64,000 nt of DNA, from assembly GCF_017654505.1 (NCBI RefSeq), contig NC_054569.1:5742608-5806607 (forward strand). Reading direction: 5' to 3'. The stretch's first letter is position 1; each line of letters starts with the position of its first letter. The stretch comes from Polyodon spathula (Eukaryota; Chordata; Actinopteri; Acipenseriformes; Polyodontidae). Both the position numbers and the translations under genes were made by a program. Under the pieces are notes generated by a model. It was given only the letters and a program-made list of their open reading frames with translations. It had not been told where the DNA came from and searched no databases. This document shows positions 59,596 through 64,000 of the stretch, one piece after another.

Positions 59596-60482
59596 TTACT
59601 GTATAACACATTTCTGTTTCGTTTTGTCCAGTCTTCCTTGAGACATGGTCCTGCTGAACATCAGATAGGTTTGAAACTTCACCTCTAGATTTCTCTTCAT
59701 CTCCATTGATTTCAACTTCCGTGACTCCTTGAGACACTTTGCTTTCAACTTCTCTTGTTTCTTGCTCAGCTTTGTGTTGTCCTTCACGGTTAAATTGTCT
59801 TCTGTTAATTCATGCAATTCAGCAGCTGCCTGATACATCTCATTGGTGTAGTAGCTCCCTGCATTGGCCTCCATCATTGTGTCTATTTTCTCAAAGAGCT
59901 GTCTCACTTGGGCGTGATCTCCTGTTTTGTTGTCAAAGGAGTGATACCTGTTCCCACAGCGCTCCACAAGCTGCTGGAGCTCCTCATCGCGTTCCAGAAC
60001 CTCCTTGATCTTGCCACCTCTCAGCTGGTCCCAGAGTGTGAAAAGCACAATCGTGTTGCTCATGAATTCCTCACCAAAGACTTCCTGGAACACCTCCACT
60101 GCTTCTTTGTCTTCTTCAGTCAGTCCTCCTGGATGTATGACCAGGAGAAAAACATGAGGTCCCGGAGAAGACAGAAAGATGAACTTTACCATCTCTGATA
60201 GAATTTCATCACTGGAGCGGCTCCGGTCAAGCATGCCAGACGTGTCAATGAGAGAGATCCGTCTCCCATCGATTACAGCTTCCCTCTTCACACACTTCTT
60301 CCTCACATCACCCATTCTTCCCAGTGAAGTTTTACATTCAAACTCCTCGCTTCCCAGGATTGTGTTTCCTGAAGCACTCTTCCCTACTTCAGGCTTCCCC
60401 AGCAGCACGATCCTCAAATCAGAGTCACTCCTTGAAGTCTGTCTGTCAGTTCCGGGAGGCTTTTCATAATAAGTGTCTTCAT
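59596..60482 (-). CDS. Last exon: AIG1-type GTPase domain and C-terminus
   Basis: The acceptor cttttgcag precedes the codons for DEDTYYEKPPG. The P-loop lies about residues 28-38 of the exon. The conserved GIMAP hydrophobic box (PHVFLLVIHPGGLTEED) and a RYHSFDNK motif in the G5 position follow. The tail is a charged helix, KLSKKQEKLKAKCLKESRK. The exon is 887 bp, as usual for the single large GIMAP exon. DTSG replaces the more usual DTPG. Confidence 0.92.
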
Positions 60483-62137
60483 CTGCAAAAGAAACAAGAG
60501 TCATTGTTGAATCCCTGCTCCTGGAAATAAGTGTGTGTGTGTGCGTGTGCGTGTGCGTGTGCGTGTGTGTGCGTTTGTCTGTTAACATCTCAGACGAAGA
60601 TATGGGTAAGCTAATTGAATGATTGATGACCAATTTTCTTCTGTATTGTGCTCACTGTATTAATACTATTTTGACTGATTGATTGATATATGCTCATCAA
60701 TTTGCTGCTTGAGTAGGAGGACCATGTTAATTCTTCTCACCTGCTTCTGATTCTGAAATGTTTTGTTCAGCTGCTACATAGTTAGCAGGAAACAGCCCAG
60801 CCCCTCTGTCAGTCTCTCCAAACCACCAGCCAGGGTCACTGTGGAGTGAAAACCATTGTACTTCTCACTGAGTTTGTTAAGGGGGACGGGGGGATTTCAA
60901 AAAGCCATTCTCATTGTGGGCTTGCCAAGTGTGAAAGCAGATACAACTGTAATTGTGCAATTCACAATGAATTGCAATGACCAGGTACTGCAGTGGCAAC
61001 ACCAGCACACCTGTGCAATTGCAATTGGTATTGTTATTATATCCCAGAACTATTCAAGTTCAGCTCAGTTATACTCGTTGTCATTAGTTTGTTTATAACT
61101 TTTATAGACCCAATTTATATTTAAAAAGTTATTCATAAGAACATAAGAACATAAGAAAGTTTACAAACGAGAGGAGGCCATTCGGCCCATCTTGCTCGTT
61201 TGGTTGTTAGTAGCTTATTGATCCCAAAATCTCATCAAGCAGCTTCTTGAAGGATCCCAGGGTGTCAGCTTCAACAACATTACTGGGGAGTTGATTCCAG
61301 ACCCTCACAATTCTCTGTGTAAAAAAGTGTCTCCTATTTTCTGTTCTGAATGCCCCTTTTTCTAAACTCCATTTGTGACCCCTGGTCCTTGTTTCTTTTT
61401 TCAGGCTGAAAAAGTCCCTTGGGTCGACACTGTCAATACCTTTTAGAATTTTGAATGCTTGAATTAGGTCGCCACGTAGTCTTCTTTGTTCAAGACTGAA
61501 CAGATTCAATTCTTTTAGCCTGTCTGCATATGACATGCCTTTTAAGCCCGGAATAATTCTGGTCGCTCTTCTTTGCACTCTTTCTAGAGCAGCAATATCT
61601 TTTTTATAGCGAGGTGACCAGAACTGAACACAATATTCAAGATGAGGTCTTACTAGTGCATTGTACAGTTTTAACATTACTTCCCTTGATTTAAATTCAA
61701 CACTTTTCACAATGTATCCGAGCATCTTGTTAGCCTTTTTTATAGCTTCCCCACATTGCCTAGATGAAGACATTTCTGAGTCAACAAAAACTCCTAGGTC
61801 TTTTTCATAGATTCCTTCTCCAATTTCAATATCTCCCATATGATATTTATAATGTACATTTTTATTTCCTGCGTGCAGTACCTTACACTTTTCTCTATTA
61901 AATGTCATTTGCCATGTGTCTGCCCAGTTCTGAATCTTGTCTAGATCATTTTGAATGACCTTTGCTGCTGCAACAGTGTTTGCCACTCCTCCTACTTTTG
62001 TGTCGTCTGCAAATTTAACAAGTTTGCTTACTATACCAGAATCTAAATCATTAATGTAGATTAGGAATAGCAGAGGACCTAATACTGATCCCTGTGGTAC
62101 ACCGCTGGTTACCACACTCCTTTTTCTGTATTTGTAC

Positions 62138-62185
<48 letters not shown>

Positions 62186-62910
62186 AGATGCCATTATCAG
62201 GTGATTTATAACTGCATACAGTTACTATGGTTACCAGGTCAGTGTATCTATCTTGACCACGTGGTTGATTGTGTTTGTTCTATTAAAGATCTCACCAGTT
62301 TGTGAAGCACCACCCCCTAAATTAAATATTAATTCTATATATTTTAGGGGCTCCCAAAGTGGCGGAGGTTGCTAGTTCAAATCTGAGCTATGTCATCGCC
62401 GGCTGTGCCCAGGAGCTCCCAGGGGGGCGGTGCACAATTGGCCAAGCCCTGCCCCAGGCTGGGTGGGCTGAAGTCGGCTGGGTAATCCCTGTCTCACTGC
62501 GCACCAGCGACTCCTATGGGTGGTTCAGCACCTGCGAGCCAGCTGTGTTGCAATCGGATCTCCGTTAGTCCTTCGACAGGACAGGTCTGCTTAACTTCAC
62601 TGCCGGCTTGCAGTGTGAATGAAAGCGGGCGGCTTGACAGTGCACATTTTTGCCTCTCAGGGTCATAAAAAGAACTGCCCATTCCAAACTGGGGAGGAAA
62701 GGGGGATCAAATAATTGGCGATTCCAAATAAAAAAAAAACATACCTGTCATTTTTAACTGTGATGATTTCTCCCATTTTAAAGGACAGTTCATCATCGGC
62801 CTCAGCATCGTAATCACAGAGAGCAAGAGCCATGAATGAATACACGTCACAATCCACCGGCAGCTTTGCAGGAACAGGGGGTGGACAGATCTGCACATCT
62901 TCATATATGT
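59596..62910 (-). CDS. SH3-domain plus GIMAP/AIG1 GTPase chimeric gene (5' end missing)
   Basis: Three minus-strand exons, 62910-62745, 60838-60741 and 60482-59596, join with GT-AG borders and matching phases (2, then 1) into 382 codons. The first two form an SH3 domain (ALCDYDAEADDELSF, then DPGWWFGETDRGAGLFPANYV split over the intron). The third is a GIMAP GTPase with G1 GKPEVGKSASGN, G3 DTSG, the FTLWDQL box and a lysine-rich coiled-coil-like tail. The protein ends CVIQ, a CaaX-type prenylation signal. GIMAPs are lymphocyte GTPases that assemble on intracellular membranes; an SH3 module would add a proline-motif binding function. The first visible exon enters in phase 1, so more coding sequence lies upstream, not recognised in 62911-64000. 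An in-frame ATG before the last acceptor could give an SH3-less form. The gene is convergent with MHC gene B. Confidence 0.8.
60530..60575 (-). repeat. (GT/GC)n microsatellite
   Basis: gtgtgtgtgcgtgtgcgtgt-type tract in the intron upstream of the GIMAP exon. Confidence 0.9.
60741..60838 (-). CDS. Exon encoding second half of SH3 domain
   Basis: 98 bp between a ttttcactccacag acceptor and a gtgaga donor. Encodes SDPGWWFGETDRGAGLFPANYV, with the WW, G.FP and Y residues of an SH3 ligand surface, then a short acidic linker ending SESEA. Confidence 0.85.
61133..62115 (-). mobile_element. 5'-truncated CR1/L2-like LINE (reverse transcriptase C-terminal part)
   Basis: A 302-codon minus-strand frame has the GVPQGSVLGPLLFLIYIND block and the catalytic FADD, then the thumb and C-terminal region with LEYCVQFWSP. 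The frame ends at 61207. The 3' end carries ttatgttc octamers (61133-61160 region), as in CR1-type LINEs. It sits in the intron that splits the SH3 domain, in the same orientation as the gene. Confidence 0.9.
62135..62181 (+). repeat. (ATT)n microsatellite
   Basis: About 15 units immediately upstream of the LINE 5' truncation point. Confidence 0.95.
62347..62740 (+). mobile_element. tRNA-type SINE abutting an SH3 exon donor
   Basis: The head ggggctcccaaagtggcgga is followed by gctagttcaaatctg, resembling the B box of a tRNA promoter. The body has gagctcccaggggggcggtg, and it ends in an A-rich tail (62728-62740) that touches the gtatg donor of the SH3 exon on the other strand. Confidence 0.7.
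62745..62910 (-). CDS. Exon encoding first half of SH3 domain
   Basis: 166 bp, entering in phase 1 after a tttctctcccag acceptor and leaving in phase 2 at gtatgt. It encodes IYEDVQICPPPVPAKLP, a proline-rich lead with a possible tyrosine phosphorylation site, then the first SH3 strands including ALCDY, DELSF and GEIITV. Confidence 0.85.
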
Positions 62911-63232
62911 CTGGGAGAGAAACAGGACAGAGTAAACTTGGCCTACCATTGTCACCTTAGTGTAATACAGAGCCATTGCATTTTGTCTGTCAGCCTGTCT
63001 GCCTGCCACTGAAGATCATTAAAAGTCAGATACTGTGGCACAGTGGTTCCCAGCTCTTCATTTTGGTTGACAGCTGCATGCTGTTTTCATGCAAATCTGC
63101 TGGTTTATTTAGTATTAGACAAAGAGAAGTACAGCATGTAGTACTCTGCCCATACATATTAATAATATATCTTGAATTTATATATGTAAACATCGTATCA
63201 CAACATAACAACACTGTGGGGCCCACTGAAGC

Positions 63233-63435
63233 GAACTACGATTCCCAGAAGACTCTGCGGGGTTAGCAAAAGCACCACTTTCCAGGAACTTCACGCTGAG
63301 ATCGCAAGTCAAGATTTAGAAATAACATGGGGGGAGTGCCCATGAATCATCTGATGGCAACCCAACAGCAAAAACAAACATGGTGCAGAGTTCCTGTTAA
63401 GTTAACTCCACAGAGACTTCTGGAAATTGTAGTTT
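63233..63435. promoter_or_regulatory. Inverted ZNF143-like sites
   Basis: aactacgattcccagaag (63234-63251) and cttctggaaattgtagtt (63417-63434) are inverted copies 165 bp apart. They resemble the ACTACAATTCCCAG motif and lie upstream of the visible GIMAP-chimera exons. They could be promoter sites or ends of an old repeat. Confidence 0.35.
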
Positions 63436-63439
63436 GGCT

Positions 63440-64000
63440 GATGGTAGGCGAGTATTGTTCCGTGGTGATGTCGTAGCTGTTATGGGCGTGCTCTGTGATT
63501 GTCGGCAGTATTGTTCAGCGTGGTGATTCGTAGCGCTGTTATGGGCGTGCTCTGTGATTGTCATGTATTGCAGCGTGGTGATGTCGTAGCGCTGTTATGG
63601 GCGTGCTCTGTGATTGTCAGCGTATTGTTCAGCGTATGGGCGTGCATCATGGTGCGTAGCGCTGTTATGGGCGTGCTCTGTGATTATCATCGCTGTATTG
63701 TTCGGCGTGGTGATGTCGTAGCGCTGTTATGGGTGATTGTCAGCGCTGTATTGCCGTAGAATGGGCTGCTCTGTGATTGTCCCATGAAGCGCTGTTATGG
63801 GCGTGCTCTGTGATTGTCAGCGCTGTATTGTTCACGTGGTGATGTCGTAGCGCTGTTATGGGCGTGCTCTGTGATTGTCGGCGCTGTATTGTTCAGCGTG
63901 GTGATGTCGTAGCGCTGTTATGGGCGTGCTCTGTGACTGTCATTGCTGTATTGTTCAGCGTGGTGATGTCGTAGCGCTGTTATGGGCGTGCTCTGTGATT
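63440..64000 (+). repeat. 62-bp minisatellite running off the window end
   Basis: About nine units containing gttatgggcgtgctctgtga, ttgtcagcgctgtattgttc and agcgtggtgatgtcgtagcg. Units between 63450 and 63800 are irregular; the last ones are regular. Confidence 0.96.

Noticed and set aside
61207..62115. A 302-codon protein gene between SH3 exons
   Set aside because: It is the reverse-transcriptase end of a LINE, recognised by GVPQGS and FADD motifs, not a host gene.

Overview
This is eukaryotic, intron-rich and extremely repeat-rich DNA, almost certainly from a ray-finned fish. The support is MHC class I exons with fish-like divergence, a GIMAP (AIG1) GTPase gene, two DD34E Tc1-type transposons, a CR1/L2-like LINE, a tRNA-type SINE and a wealth of minisatellites. 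The SINE/LINE types and multi-kilobase immune loci fit a sturgeon or other non-teleost fish best, but that is an impression, not a proof. Two 500-N blocks (22221-22720 and 50610-51109) are scaffold gaps, so the layout depends on assembly quality.

Layout. 1-1122: the last exons (transmembrane, cytoplasmic, tail) of an MHC class I gene A whose body lies left of the window. 1-4736 as a whole recurs at 45510-50121 as a near-identical block. 4737-7300: intergenic, with a solo LTR. 7303-10065: block X1 (hAT-type MITE, 24-bp minisatellite, HECT-like ubiquitin-ligase fragment, MHC-type promoter, MHC leader exon). X1 is followed not by the rest of an MHC gene but by about 11.7 kb of a 26-bp satellite and then a gap. 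22721-25112: block X2, a second copy of X1, whose leader exon starts the complete MHC class I gene B.

Gene B (24875-46589, + strand) has leader, alpha1, alpha2, alpha3, transmembrane and two cytoplasmic exons. All splice sites are GT-AG and phase-compatible, giving an uninterrupted 358-residue protein. Its peptide-anchor residues are partly substituted, suggesting a non-classical molecule. Its four larger introns contain private minisatellites (65, 60 and 39, 16, and 39 bp units). The alpha1-alpha2 intron also carries LTRs, a broken Ty3/Gypsy element, one broken Tc1 element and one Tc1 element with an intact 339-residue transposase.

50122-59250 is gene-poor and holds further minisatellites, a SINE and a MITE. 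59596-62910 (minus strand) holds the last three recognisable coding exons of a GIMAP-family gene. Two phase-compatible upstream exons encode an SH3 domain, so the predicted protein is SH3 followed by an AIG1 GTPase and ends in a CaaX-like CVIQ. This SH3-GIMAP chimera, tail-to-tail with the MHC class I gene, is the most interesting item in the window. The window ends inside a 62-bp minisatellite.

Functionally, MHC class I (antigen display at the cell surface) and GIMAP (lymphocyte membrane-associated GTPase) are both immune genes. No operon-like coupling is implied; the shared feature is location in a fast-evolving immune cluster.
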